Shown here: in pieces, positions 15,289-22,883 of the stretch | Layout of the letters: every line of letters starts with the position of its first letter | How positions within the stretch are numbered: position 1 is the first letter of the stretch | NCBI GenBank assembly: GCA_964469505.1 | Contig: CAYXZO010000033.1 | Coordinates: 1-24,496 of the forward strand | Direction of reading: 5' to 3' | Length of the DNA: 24,496 nucleotides | DNA from: CAYXZO01 sp964469505 | Lineage (GTDB): Bacteria; Fidelibacterota; UBA8477; JABMPR01 | Position numbers and translations under genes: made by a program | The notes under the pieces: model-generated | Database searches by the model: none | What the model saw: the letters and a program-made list of their open reading frames with translations, nothing else | What the model was told of the DNA's origin: nothing

Positions 15289-15316
15289 TTGTATTCGGTG
15301 GGGTAAGGTCTATATT
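15289..15316 (+). promoter_or_regulatory. Weak candidate promoter of pntAA-pntAB-pntB
   Basis: TATATT at 15311-15316 matches the -10 consensus in five of six positions. The best -35 at near-standard spacing (TTGTAT, 15289-15294, 16-base spacer) matches only three. It lies between the dyad at 15236-15257 and the gene start. Confidence 0.3.
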
Positions 15317-15373
15317 TAGGCCCATGTTTTTCGACCTTAACTCATTTGAATTCCAAGAAGTTAAAGGAGGCTA

Positions 15374-16528
15374 ATGGTGAAACTAGCGGTTCCCCGGGAA
15401 GTTCGACCGGGGGAAACCAGGGTGGCTTTAGTGCCCCAAGTCATCCCCGGTTTGATAAAGAGGGGGTATGAAGTGCTGATAGAGCAGGGAGCCGGTCTGG
15501 CCTCAGGCTTTACCGACGATCAGTATCGGGATGCTGGAGCCCGGGTGGTGGCTTCACCTGAGGAGATCTGGCAAGGGGGGGATGTTATATGTAAGGTGAC
15601 TCCCCCGACAGAACATCCTGAATTAAAAAGAGCCGAAGCTGAATTGCTAGCGGAAGGCAAAACCTATGTGGGTTTTCTGGCGCCCCTGGAAGAACACGAG
15701 GTGCTGCGAGTATTCTTGCAGCGAAAGATCACCGGTTTCGCTATGGAATTTATTCCCCGGATCACCCGGGCCCAACCTATGGATGCGTTGAGCTCCCAAG
15801 CTAACCTGGCAGGGTATAAGGCGGTAATTATGGCTGCCGATCGCCTGCGGAAAATTTTCCCCCTGCTAATGACCGCTGCGGGGACTATAACCCCGGCCCA
15901 GGTTTTCGTGCTGGGGGCCGGAGTGGCCGGTTTGCAGGCCATTGCCACCGCCAAGCGTCTGGGCGCTAAGGTGATGGCCTTTGATCCCCGTCCCGCGGTT
16001 AAGGAGCAAGTACAAAGTCTGGGAGCCACTTTCGTGGAAATGGAGGTCCCCCAGGAAGATGTGGAGACTGCAGGGGGTTACGCCAAAGCCCAATCGGATG
16101 CTTTTCTCAAAGCTGAGCAGGAAGCGATTGCAGCGGTCTTGCCTAAAACCGATGTGGTAATAACTACCGCCCAGATTTTCGGCAAACGCGCTCCCATTCT
16201 GATTACCGCCGAGATGGTGGAACAGATGCCGTCCGGAGGCGTGATTGTGGACCTGGCTGCACAACAAGGTGGCAATTGTGAACTGACGAAACCCGGCGAG
16301 ATAATTGAGCATGAAGGTGTAACCATCATCGGTTCACTGAATCTGCCGGCTCTGCTACCGGTGAATGCCAGCCAGATGTACGCCCGCAATATAGTGAGTT
16401 TTGTCAGGCAAGTGCTGCCTGCTGACTCCCAAGGCTTAGACTTTGAAGACGAAATTACCAAAGGGGCCTGTATTACTTACCAGGGCGAGATTAAGAACGA
16501 ATTGGTCGCTAAGGCCTTTCAAAAATAA
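15374..16528 (+). CDS. pntAA: NAD(P) transhydrogenase alpha subunit part 1 (NAD(H)-binding domain I)
   Basis: A 384-residue soluble subunit that binds NAD(H) and passes hydride to NADP(+) on PntB, coupled to proton entry. Visible hallmarks are the N-terminal V-P-R-E ... E-x-R-V-A-L-V-P shared with alanine dehydrogenase, the T-R-A-Q-P-M-D-A-L-S-S-Q segment (131-141) containing the conserved RQD-loop glutamine, and the Rossmann motif G181-A-G-V-A-G186 with an acidic D204 after the second strand, as expected for NAD rather than NADP. Its length fits the split (three-gene) form found in Rhodospirillum and many other bacteria. A strong AAAGGAGG SD (15363-15370) precedes ATG; spacing to ATG is only 3 bases, so the next codon (GTG 15377) is an equally good start. 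First gene of the operon. Confidence 0.95.
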   Translation: MVKLAVPREVRPGETRVALVPQVIPGLIKRGYEVLIEQGAGLASGFTDDQYRDAGARVVASPEEIWQGGDVICKVTPPTEHPELKRAEAELLAEGKTYVGFLAPLEEHEVLRVFLQRKITGFAMEFIPRITRAQPMDALSSQANLAGYKAVIMAADRLRKIFPLLMTAAGTITPAQVFVLGAGVAGLQAIATAKRLGAKVMAFDPRPAVKEQVQSLGATFVEMEVPQEDVETAGGYAKAQSDAFLKAEQEAIAAVLPKTDVVITTAQIFGKRAPILITAEMVEQMPSGGVIVDLAAQQGGNCELTKPGEIIEHEGVTIIGSLNLPALLPVNASQMYARNIVSFVRQVLPADSQGLDFEDEITKGACITYQGEIKNELVAKAFQK

Positions 16529-16538
16529 GGAAAACCGT

Positions 16539-16838
16539 ATGGAAAGTTTCATCGTTTCCATTTACGTATTTGTACTGGCCATTTTTGTCGGCTTTGAGGT
16601 CATCACCAAGGTACCTCCACTGCTGCATACCCCGTTAATGTCCGGTTCGAATGCCATTTCGGGGATAACCATTGTAGGAGCCTTAATTGCAGCTGACCAC
16701 AATGACTGGGCTCTGAGCACTATCCTGGGAATGTGCGCAGTGGTTTTTGCCATGATTAATGTGGCCGGGGGATATACGGTGACTGATCGTATGTTGGGTA
16801 TGTTTAAGAAAACCTCTAAACCCGGGGAGCAGGCGTAG
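16539..16838 (+). CDS. pntAB: NAD(P) transhydrogenase alpha subunit part 2 (membrane domain II, N-terminal part)
   Basis: 99 residues from the ATG at 16539, preceded by AAGGAAAA; an in-frame start further left would overlap pntAA heavily and is rejected. It has three hydrophobic segments (about 5-22, 37-55, 61-80) and family features: F-x-G-F-E-V-I-T-K-V-P-P-L-L-H-T-P-L-M-S at the start of the first loop, G-A-L near the second helix, and a short basic C-terminal tail. Together with PntB it forms the proton channel. It lies 10 bases after pntAA and two bases before pntB, consistent with a tight operon. Confidence 0.93.
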   Translation: MESFIVSIYVFVLAIFVGFEVITKVPPLLHTPLMSGSNAISGITIVGALIAADHNDWALSTILGMCAVVFAMINVAGGYTVTDRMLGMFKKTSKPGEQA

Positions 16839-16840
16839 CT

Positions 16841-18214
16841 ATGAATACTATCGTTCCCTTAGTATATCTCCTGGCGGCGGTACTGTTCATTATCGGCTTG
16901 AAGGAACTAGGCTCTGCTCGTACTGCACGCCGTGGTAATTTCATATCCCTGATTGGTATGCTCCTGGCCATGGCCATGACTCTGGTGAAACAGGGGATCG
17001 TGGGGCCGGTCCAGCTTATCATTGGACTGGTAATCGGATCTGCTATTGGAATCATCGCTGCCAAACGAGTGGCCATGACTGCCATGCCCCAAATGGTGGC
17101 CCTGTTCAATGGGTTTGGAGGGATTGCTTCTACCCTAGTGGCTTACTCGGAGCTGATCAGTCACCAATTGAATCCGCCTCCGGTGAACATCTCCGCCACG
17201 ATATTTTTATCACTACTTATAGGTACGGTAACTTTCACGGGTAGCGTAGTAGCCTATGCCAAACTGGAAGGGCTCATTAAAAGCGCCCCGGTAGTGCTGC
17301 CAGCCCATCAGATATTGAACTTCCTACTCCTGGCGGCAGCAGTCGTGTTCGGTGTACTCTACACCTTGGACCCGGGCAACCAAACTTACGCGCTAACCAT
17401 CGTGATCCTGGCCGCCGTATTTGGAATCACTTTTGTCTTACCCATCGGGGGCGCCGATATGCCGGTGGTAATATCCCTCCTGAATGCTTACTCCGGTTTA
17501 GCCGCGGCCATGACTGGTTTTGTGTTGTCCAATAACATGCTCATCATCAGTGGGGCTCTGGTGGGAGCTTCCGGCATCATCCTTACGCAGATAATGTGTG
17601 AAGCAATGAATCGCAGCCTGGCCAATGTGCTGTTTGGAGCGGTTGGGGCCGCAAGCGATGGAGCTGCCGCGGAAGGAGAACGGGCGGTAACCCGTTATAC
17701 CGCGGCCGACGCTGCCATGATTCTCAACACTGCCTCCTCGGTGATAATCGTGCCGGGCTATGGCTTAGCGGTAGCCCAGGCGCAGCACGTGCTCCATGAA
17801 GCCGCCCAGATTCTGATGGATCGAGGCCTGACCGTCAGATATGCTATCCATCCAGTGGCTGGACGTATGCCAGGGCATATGAACGTGCTGTTGGCAGAAG
17901 CCAACGTGCCTTACGACCTACTGGTGGAAATGGAAAACATTAATGATGATTTTCAGAATACGGACGTGGTGTTGATCGTGGGAGCTAACGATGTGGTCAA
18001 CCCGGCTGCCCGGTATAAAAAGAACAGTCCTCTGTATGGCATGCCGATCCTGAATGTGGATCATGCCCGGACGGTTATGTTTATCAAACGTAGCTTGAGT
18101 CCTGGTTTTGCCGGTGAGCCTAATCCTCTGTTCTATGATGATAAGACCATGATGGTTTTCGGCGACGCTAAAAAAGTTCTGACTGATCTGGTGAAAGAAC
18201 TGAAACAGGGCTAG
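16841..18214 (+). CDS. pntB: NAD(P) transhydrogenase beta subunit
   Basis: A 457-residue membrane protein. Residues 1-265 hold about nine hydrophobic segments (rest of domain II, the proton path), including the conserved A-L-F-N-G-F-G-G region (87-94) and L-N-A-Y-S-G-L-A-A-A (214-223). Domain III (about 285-457) binds NADP(H) with the unusual fingerprint G-Y-G-L-A-V-A-Q-A-Q (306-315), then H-P-V-A-G-R-M-P-G-H-M-N-V-L-L-A-E-A and G-A-N-D-V-V-N-P-A-A near 388. In most bacteria the enzyme uses proton-motive force to make NADPH from NADH. NADPH is the usual electron source for thioredoxin systems, a possible but unproven link with the redox selenoproteins nearby. A strong terminator closes the operon. 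Confidence 0.96.
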   Translation: MNTIVPLVYLLAAVLFIIGLKELGSARTARRGNFISLIGMLLAMAMTLVKQGIVGPVQLIIGLVIGSAIGIIAAKRVAMTAMPQMVALFNGFGGIASTLVAYSELISHQLNPPPVNISATIFLSLLIGTVTFTGSVVAYAKLEGLIKSAPVVLPAHQILNFLLLAAAVVFGVLYTLDPGNQTYALTIVILAAVFGITFVLPIGGADMPVVISLLNAYSGLAAAMTGFVLSNNMLIISGALVGASGIILTQIMCEAMNRSLANVLFGAVGAASDGAAAEGERAVTRYTAADAAMILNTASSVIIVPGYGLAVAQAQHVLHEAAQILMDRGLTVRYAIHPVAGRMPGHMNVLLAEANVPYDLLVEMENINDDFQNTDVVLIVGANDVVNPAARYKKNSPLYGMPILNVDHARTVMFIKRSLSPGFAGEPNPLFYDDKTMMVFGDAKKVLTDLVKELKQG

Positions 18215-18258
18215 CTAGGGCAAAAGCTTGTTTTAAATAAGCTTGTAAGTCAGCCGAA

Positions 18259-18282
18259 GGGGCGCATTCGCGCCCCTTTTTT
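18259..18282 (+). terminator. Intrinsic terminator of the pnt operon
   Basis: GGGGCGC (18259-18265) and GCGCCCC (18270-18276) form a perfect 7-bp stem with loop ATTC, followed by TTTTTT. It separates the pnt operon from the IclR-led locus. Confidence 0.92.
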
Positions 18283-18341
18283 ATACTTGGTTTTATGCTG
18301 GTGATTGCACCACGTTTTTCCCTTGACAAAAGCTGCAGGGA

Positions 18342-18370
18342 TTAACAATATATTGCTATGTTTCTATAAT
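18342..18370 (+). promoter_or_regulatory. Sigma-70-type promoter of the IclR-led operon
   Basis: TTAACA (18342-18347, five of six matches to -35), a 17-base spacer, and a perfect TATAAT (18365-18370). Transcription should start near 18377, only about 13 bases before the ATG at 18390, leaving almost no room for a Shine-Dalgarno sequence. A second TTGACA at 18323-18328 has only a poorly spaced -10. Confidence 0.8.
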
Positions 18371-18396
18371 CGAAACAATGTTTCAATAAATGAAAC
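18360..18396. promoter_or_regulatory. Four-half-site operator overlapping the promoter and start codon
   Basis: Half-sites run GTTTC (18360-18364), GAAAC (18372-18376), GTTTC (18380-18384), GAAAC (18392-18396), giving two copies of GTTTC-N7-GAAAC separated by AAT. The first copy encloses the TATAAT box and the last half-site overlaps the ATG. The central GAAAC-AAT-GTTTC resembles operators known for some IclR-family regulators such as KdgR. Position implies repression of the operon, most simply autoregulation by the adjacent gene product. Confidence 0.8.
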
Positions 18397-19178
18397 AATC
18401 ATCTAACAATTCAATTCGCAAAGCTTTTCGCATTTTGGCCTGTTTGGCTGAAGCCGAGGGTGAGTTAGGTCTGACGGAAATCAGCCGTCAACTGGGATGG
18501 CATAAAAGCACTGTTTTCCGCTTCCTGACCTCCCTTGAAGAAGTGGGGGCTATACAGAAAGCGGCAGAAACTGGCAAGTACCGCCTCGGGCTGGCTCTGT
18601 TCGAATTAGGTAACCGCGTCCCGGCTAAAAGAAGTTTTGCAGATAAAATCCACCCTTACTTACGGGATCTGGCGGTGGAAGTCAATGAAATAGTGAACTT
18701 AGCCGGGTTGTTCCAGAATGAGGTGGTTTACCTGGATAAGATAGAATCCCGGCGGAGCATTCAGATTAAGACCTTTGTAGGGTTTCACATTATGCCCCAC
18801 TGCACTGCTTTGGGGAAGGCCATTTTAGCAGAGTTGGAAACAGATGAACTGGAGCGGATCCTCCGGATGGTTGGATTGCCGCGACGTACGGCCCGGACAA
18901 TCACTGATCGTACCCAGTTGGAAGAAGAGTTAAAACGAACCCGGCAGAGGGGATATGCCTTTGATGATGGAGAATTTGAAGAAGGCCTGCGCTGTGTTGC
19001 CCTGCCGCTTTATGATCGGCAAGGTAAAGTTATGGCTTCCATCAGTATTTCGGCGCCGGCTACCCGCATGACCGCTGCCAGGCGCCCCAAACTACTTTCA
19101 GCTTTAAAAAATACCCGCCGCCGGATTGAAGAAGCCTTGAGCTCGAATTTATTAATGATTGCCAACGTATGGAGGTAG
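18390..19178 (+). CDS. IclR family transcriptional regulator
   Basis: A 262-residue regulator. The winged helix-turn-helix spans about 8-70, with S-I-R-K-A-F-R-I-L at its start, recognition helix in L-G-W-H-K-S-T-V-F-R-F-L and wing G-K-Y-R-L-G. The effector domain spans about 85-255, with H-C-T-A-L-G-K-A-I-L-A and E-F-E-E-G-L-R-C-V-A-L-P-L-Y-D that form the ligand pocket in this family. IclR proteins respond to small acids such as glyoxylate, aromatic acids or sugar acids, so the inducer is probably a substrate or intermediate of the following genes. The ATG is set by the HTH; no SD is present and the mRNA leader is predicted to be about 13 bases. Four bases separate its stop from the next start. 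Confidence 0.92.
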   Translation: MKQSSNNSIRKAFRILACLAEAEGELGLTEISRQLGWHKSTVFRFLTSLEEVGAIQKAAETGKYRLGLALFELGNRVPAKRSFADKIHPYLRDLAVEVNEIVNLAGLFQNEVVYLDKIESRRSIQIKTFVGFHIMPHCTALGKAILAELETDELERILRMVGLPRRTARTITDRTQLEEELKRTRQRGYAFDDGEFEEGLRCVALPLYDRQGKVMASISISAPATRMTAARRPKLLSALKNTRRRIEEALSSNLLMIANVWR

Positions 19179-19182
19179 AGCA

Positions 19183-20235
19183 ATGCAGCCAATGCGTGTA
19201 GCTCTAGCGGGATTCGGCACTGTGGGACAGGGATTCACAGCCCTTCTGGCAGATAAACGATCCTTCATCGAGCAAAAGTATGGTATTTCCATCCTGATCA
19301 CAGCAGTCCATGACCCCCGTTTTGGGACCGTAATAGCGGAAAAAGGTTTAGATGAGGAACGGCTTTTAAAAGCTGCTGCCGCGGGAGAGTTCGATCAAAG
19401 TTTGTCGGAGATGTCTTTTCCCGACAGTCAGACCTTTGTGGTTGAAGCCCCGGCTGAGGTGCTTGTGGAAGCGACTCCCACGAACCTGGAGACCGGGGAA
19501 CCTGGGCTAACGCACATCATAGCTGCCCTTGAAAATGGGAAACATGTGGTTACCACTAACAAAGGTCCCATAGCATTGGCCTATCCCCGACTGATGCGTA
19601 TAGCTGAAGAACAGAAGCGAGCACTGCGTTTTGAAGGAACAGTAATGAGCGGCACTCCCGTATTTCATTTACTTGAAAACGGCCTAGAGGGAGTAACAGT
19701 CAGCCGAGTGAGAGGGATTTTAAACGGAACCACCAACTACATCTTAAGCTTAATGGAGCAGGGAGAAACCTATTCGGCGGCTTTATCAAAGGCCCAGGCG
19801 GAAGGCTATGCCGAGACGAAACCCGATGCCGATGTCCTAGGTTGGGACGCTAAGGCCAAGGTCATGATTCTTGCTAATGTGCTCTTCCAAGCTGGACTAG
19901 CTCCGGAAGATGTACCTTGTCAGGGCATTACTGAGCTCAGTCCGAAGAAAGTAATGCTGGCTCTAGCAGCCAATCGGCACTGGAAATTAGTGGGTGAGGT
20001 GTACCAGACATCCGATGGAATCCAGGCTGAAGTAAGCCTTAAAGATTTGCCATCTACTGATTTTCTGGCTTCTGTGTCGGGGGTGAACAACGCTCTATGC
20101 ATCTATACCGATTCTCTAGGAGAAGTGACTATTGTGGGGCCTGGAGCTGGCCGCCGGGAGACCGGATTTTCCATATTGTCTGATTTGTTGGGTATAGGAC
20201 GTGGTTATCAACCTTGGATTTCAGGGAGAGAGTAA
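19183..20235 (+). CDS. Homoserine dehydrogenase-like NAD(P) oxidoreductase (no ACT domain)
   Basis: 350 residues from ATG 19183, preceded by GGAGG at 19171-19175; an in-frame TTG at 19159 would put the SD inside the gene. The Rossmann motif is G10-F-G-T-V-G15, the central motif is V-V-T-T-N-K127-G-P-I-A, and the catalytic region has G-I-L-N-G-T-T-N-Y-I-L and D222-A-K-A-K226, so the conserved Asp and Lys of homoserine dehydrogenase are all present. The enzyme interconverts L-homoserine and aspartate 4-semialdehyde in threonine/methionine synthesis. Its position directly behind an IclR regulator and before an aldehyde dehydrogenase suggests a catabolic role on homoserine or a related 3- or 4-hydroxy acid instead of a biosynthetic one; that is inference. 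No C-terminal ACT domain is present, so threonine feedback inhibition is unlikely. Confidence 0.85.
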   Translation: MQPMRVALAGFGTVGQGFTALLADKRSFIEQKYGISILITAVHDPRFGTVIAEKGLDEERLLKAAAAGEFDQSLSEMSFPDSQTFVVEAPAEVLVEATPTNLETGEPGLTHIIAALENGKHVVTTNKGPIALAYPRLMRIAEEQKRALRFEGTVMSGTPVFHLLENGLEGVTVSRVRGILNGTTNYILSLMEQGETYSAALSKAQAEGYAETKPDADVLGWDAKAKVMILANVLFQAGLAPEDVPCQGITELSPKKVMLALAANRHWKLVGEVYQTSDGIQAEVSLKDLPSTDFLASVSGVNNALCIYTDSLGEVTIVGPGAGRRETGFSILSDLLGIGRGYQPWISGRE

Positions 20236-20239
20236 TCAA

Positions 20240-21676
20240 ATGGAAATGCTTATTGGAGGGAATTGGGTCACCAAAGATAAAGTCTTAGAAGTACGCAATC
20301 CTTTTGATGATTCCGTGGTGGATACGGTTCCACGAGGCACACCGGAGGATGCAGTGAAGGCCATAGCTGCAGCAGTGGAGGGGGCACGTTTGAATCGGCG
20401 TCTGCCGGTCCATGCCCGGGCCGAAATTCTCCACCGAGTCGCTCATTATGTGGAGGAACACCAGGAAGATTTTGCCCGCACCATTGCTACTGAAGGGAGT
20501 AAAACCATTCGAGAAGCGCGTAAAGAAGTTATCCGGTGTATCAATACTATTTCCTTAGCGGCTGAAGAGGCAAAGCGCTTATTGGGTGAAACTATTCCGT
20601 TTGACAGCATGCCCGGATCAGAAAGTCGAGTTGGTTATTTCTATCGTATGCCCATTGGGGTAATTGTCGCTATTACTCCTTTCAACGATCCATTAAATCT
20701 TGTGGCCCATAAGCTAGGTCCCGCCATTGCAGGGGGCAATTCCGTGGTGTTGAAACCGGCAACAGTGACCCCCATATCTGCATTAAAGCTGGCCGAGGCA
20801 TTCTTGGAGTGTGGATTACCCCCGCAGATACTGAGTGTGGTTACCGGTTCTGGGTCAGAGCTGGGGCCGGTTTTGGTTCAGGACGAACGGGTTAGAATGA
20901 TCAGTTTTACAGGCGGTGTCGAGGCGGGGCGAGTTATTGTGCAACAGGCTGGCCTTAAGAAGATTGGTATGGAGCTGGGGTCCAATTCTCCGGTCATAAT
21001 CTTGTCTGATGCAAACCTGGAACGGGCGGTCGAGACCTGTGTTTCGGGGGCTTTCTGGGCTGCTGGTCAAAACTGCATTGGAGTTCAAAGAATTTATGTC
21101 CAAAACGAGATTTACGATTCCTTTGCAGAAGCTTTCGTATCACGCACGAAAACGATGAAAGTTGGTTACCAGTTGGATGAGTCCACCGATATGGGGCCTA
21201 TGATTACTAAAAAGGAAGCTGAGCGGGTGATGGGCTGGGTAGAAGAAGCGGTGACTCGTGGCGCTCGAGTGTTAACGGGCAATGAACGTTCTGGAACGCT
21301 GGTTGCGCCAACTGTTTTGGAAAAAGTTCCTGCGGACAGTCGCCTTGATTGCCAGGAAGTCTTCGGTCCCGTGGTATCTCTGTATCCCATCCGGGATTTA
21401 AAGGAGGGGATAGAAAAGGCCAATCATGTGCCTTACGGGTTACATGCAGCTATTTTCACCGAGAATATCAGAGCTGCTTTTCAAGCGGTTCATGAATTAG
21501 AAGCGGGCGCAGTGATAATTAATGATTCCACCGATTATCGGTTGGATGCTATGCCTTTCGGAGGGGTTAAAAACAGCGGCCTGGGAAGGGAGGGGGTAAA
21601 ATTCTCCCTACAGGAAATGACGGAGCCGAAGGTGGTGTGTTTCAATTTTGACGAAGATGCCACCTGGATCAATTAA
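20240..21676 (+). CDS. Aldehyde dehydrogenase family NAD(P)-dependent oxidoreductase
   Basis: 478 residues from ATG 20240, which follows GGGAGAG (20224-20230); an earlier in-frame GTG at 20201 would overlap the preceding gene by 35 bases and is rejected. Family hallmarks are I-T-P-F-N-D-P-L-N near residues 145-155, S-F-T-G-G near 220, the general base E245 in M-E-L-G-S-N-S-P, and the nucleophile C279 in G-Q-N-C-I-G. The E-V-F-G-P-V-V motif lies near 375. The pattern is nearest to lactaldehyde/succinate-semialdehyde/phosphonoacetaldehyde dehydrogenases, but substrate cannot be fixed. Placed four bases behind the homoserine dehydrogenase-like gene, it could oxidise the semialdehyde that enzyme makes, for example aspartate semialdehyde to aspartate. 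This pairing is inference. Confidence 0.88.
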   Translation: MEMLIGGNWVTKDKVLEVRNPFDDSVVDTVPRGTPEDAVKAIAAAVEGARLNRRLPVHARAEILHRVAHYVEEHQEDFARTIATEGSKTIREARKEVIRCINTISLAAEEAKRLLGETIPFDSMPGSESRVGYFYRMPIGVIVAITPFNDPLNLVAHKLGPAIAGGNSVVLKPATVTPISALKLAEAFLECGLPPQILSVVTGSGSELGPVLVQDERVRMISFTGGVEAGRVIVQQAGLKKIGMELGSNSPVIILSDANLERAVETCVSGAFWAAGQNCIGVQRIYVQNEIYDSFAEAFVSRTKTMKVGYQLDESTDMGPMITKKEAERVMGWVEEAVTRGARVLTGNERSGTLVAPTVLEKVPADSRLDCQEVFGPVVSLYPIRDLKEGIEKANHVPYGLHAAIFTENIRAAFQAVHELEAGAVIINDSTDYRLDAMPFGGVKNSGLGREGVKFSLQEMTEPKVVCFNFDEDATWIN

Positions 21677-21726
21677 AGGCCGCAACGGGCTCAGTGATGA
21701 TATGTGTTAAAGGAAGGAGGACAAGC

Positions 21727-21753
21727 ATGTTCCATTTCCGGGCTTTCTATTAG
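21727..21753 (+). CDS. Possible 8-codon leader peptide with strong SD
   Basis: ATG at 21727 is preceded by AAGGAAGGAGG at 21710-21720 and encodes the peptide MFHFRAFY before TAG. Three aromatic Phe codons in eight are notable. The cyclase gene starts 58 bases after the stop with its own SD. This may be a translated leader, a degraded gene remnant or chance; no attenuator hairpin was recognised. Confidence 0.3.
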   Translation: MFHFRAFY

Positions 21754-21810
21754 GAACATAGCTTCGGCAAGAGAAAGAACCTGGTTAAACTAAACGAAGG
21801 AGGGAAGACA

Positions 21811-22776
21811 ATGTTACGAAACAACCGGCGAGGCGTTTTTCTTAAGGGGATGGTTTGGGTGCTGACCGTTTATCTGGTCAGCGGGTGTACTTCCCGACCC
21901 AGTTCCACCAATTCTGACGATTTATGGTCTTTCTACCAGACCACCCTGACTAAATGTAAATATGTTGATCTTACCCACGCTTTTAATCCCACTATCCCAG
22001 TATGGCCTGGTTTCGGAAACGCTACTTTTATGCCCACAAAGGCTGGTCAAGATATTCCGGGCTATGTCAAAAGGGGTGACGAGTTCACTTACAAGCAACA
22101 CGGATTCATCGCTACAGCCTATTTTCTGCCTACTGATCAGTACGGGACTCAATTAGATCCGCCGGCCCATTGGGATGAGTACGGAGCCACCATCAGCGAT
22201 TTACCTGCTACGTATGCCATTCGGCCCTTGGTGGTAATCGATATTCACGAAAAAGTGGCTAAAGACCCGGGGTATCATTGCTCCGTGGAAGACATAAAAG
22301 CCTGGGAAACTAAACACGGCCGAATTCCGGCTGGTTCCGTCGTTATGATTCGCTCTGATTGGTCCAAAATGTGGCCCGACAAAGAGAAATGTGGAGCAGT
22401 GCCTTTTCCCGGAATCACCTTGGAAGCACTCAAATTCCTGCACGAGCAGCGGCACATCTTGTTCCATGGCCATGAGCCGTTAGATACTGATACTACCGCT
22501 AACCTCATCGGTGAGTACTGGTTGATGCACCATTATTACTGTCAGGCTGAAGGGGTCGCTAATCTGGATAAAGTCCCCGAGGCTGGCGCTTTGATAGCTA
22601 TCGGCTTCGCTAAACCAGAAGGCGGTACGGGCGGTTACGCCAGATATATTGCCATCTGTCCGCCCGATTGGGAGTATGGTAAGAGCATTGAAGAGTTGCC
22701 AGGAGCTCCCTTACCCAAGCAACCCTATCCGTTGAAGCGGGATCAGAACGGAGTTCTAAGGCCGACTAAACCCTGA
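21811..22776 (+). CDS. Cyclase-family (PF04199, kynurenine formamidase-like) hydrolase, predicted lipoprotein
   Basis: A 321-residue protein with signal peptide and lipobox V-S-G-C26, so the mature enzyme should be anchored in the envelope; most family members are cytosolic. Start ATG follows GAAGGAGGG (21796-21804). The fold is recognised from Y-V-D-L-T-H-A-F-N-P-T-I-P near residue 51 and F-H-G-H-E-P-L-D-T-D-T and A-E-G-V-A-N-L toward the C-terminus. The family's metal motif HxGTHxDxxxH reads Q110-Y-G-T-Q114-L-D116-P-P-A-H120: Asp and last His are kept but the first two His are Gln. Such substitutions occur in some subfamilies, so the metal site may be altered rather than dead. Likely activity is amide or lactone hydrolysis on an extracellular substrate. 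It follows the dehydrogenase gene by 134 bases and is probably in the same locus. Confidence 0.85.
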   Translation: MLRNNRRGVFLKGMVWVLTVYLVSGCTSRPSSTNSDDLWSFYQTTLTKCKYVDLTHAFNPTIPVWPGFGNATFMPTKAGQDIPGYVKRGDEFTYKQHGFIATAYFLPTDQYGTQLDPPAHWDEYGATISDLPATYAIRPLVVIDIHEKVAKDPGYHCSVEDIKAWETKHGRIPAGSVVMIRSDWSKMWPDKEKCGAVPFPGITLEALKFLHEQRHILFHGHEPLDTDTTANLIGEYWLMHHYYCQAEGVANLDKVPEAGALIAIGFAKPEGGTGGYARYIAICPPDWEYGKSIEELPGAPLPKQPYPLKRDQNGVLRPTKP

Positions 22777-22883
22777 TCTTTCAGCTAGAACTGACAATTT
22801 GGTTCTCTCTGTTTGACTTGCTTTGGGTGAGTAGTCAAGCGGGATGAAAAACACTTTAACAGGAAAAGTAAGGATCTTGTAAT

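Noticed and set aside
18323..18354. TTGACA with TATATT as the IclR-operon promoter
   Set aside because: The 20-base spacer is too long; TTAACA-17-TATAAT just downstream is a far better fit, though the perfect -35 may contribute.
20201..20239. Upstream GTG start for the aldehyde dehydrogenase
   Set aside because: It overlaps the preceding gene and has no SD; ATG 20240 has GGGAGAG at good distance and the normal family N-terminus.
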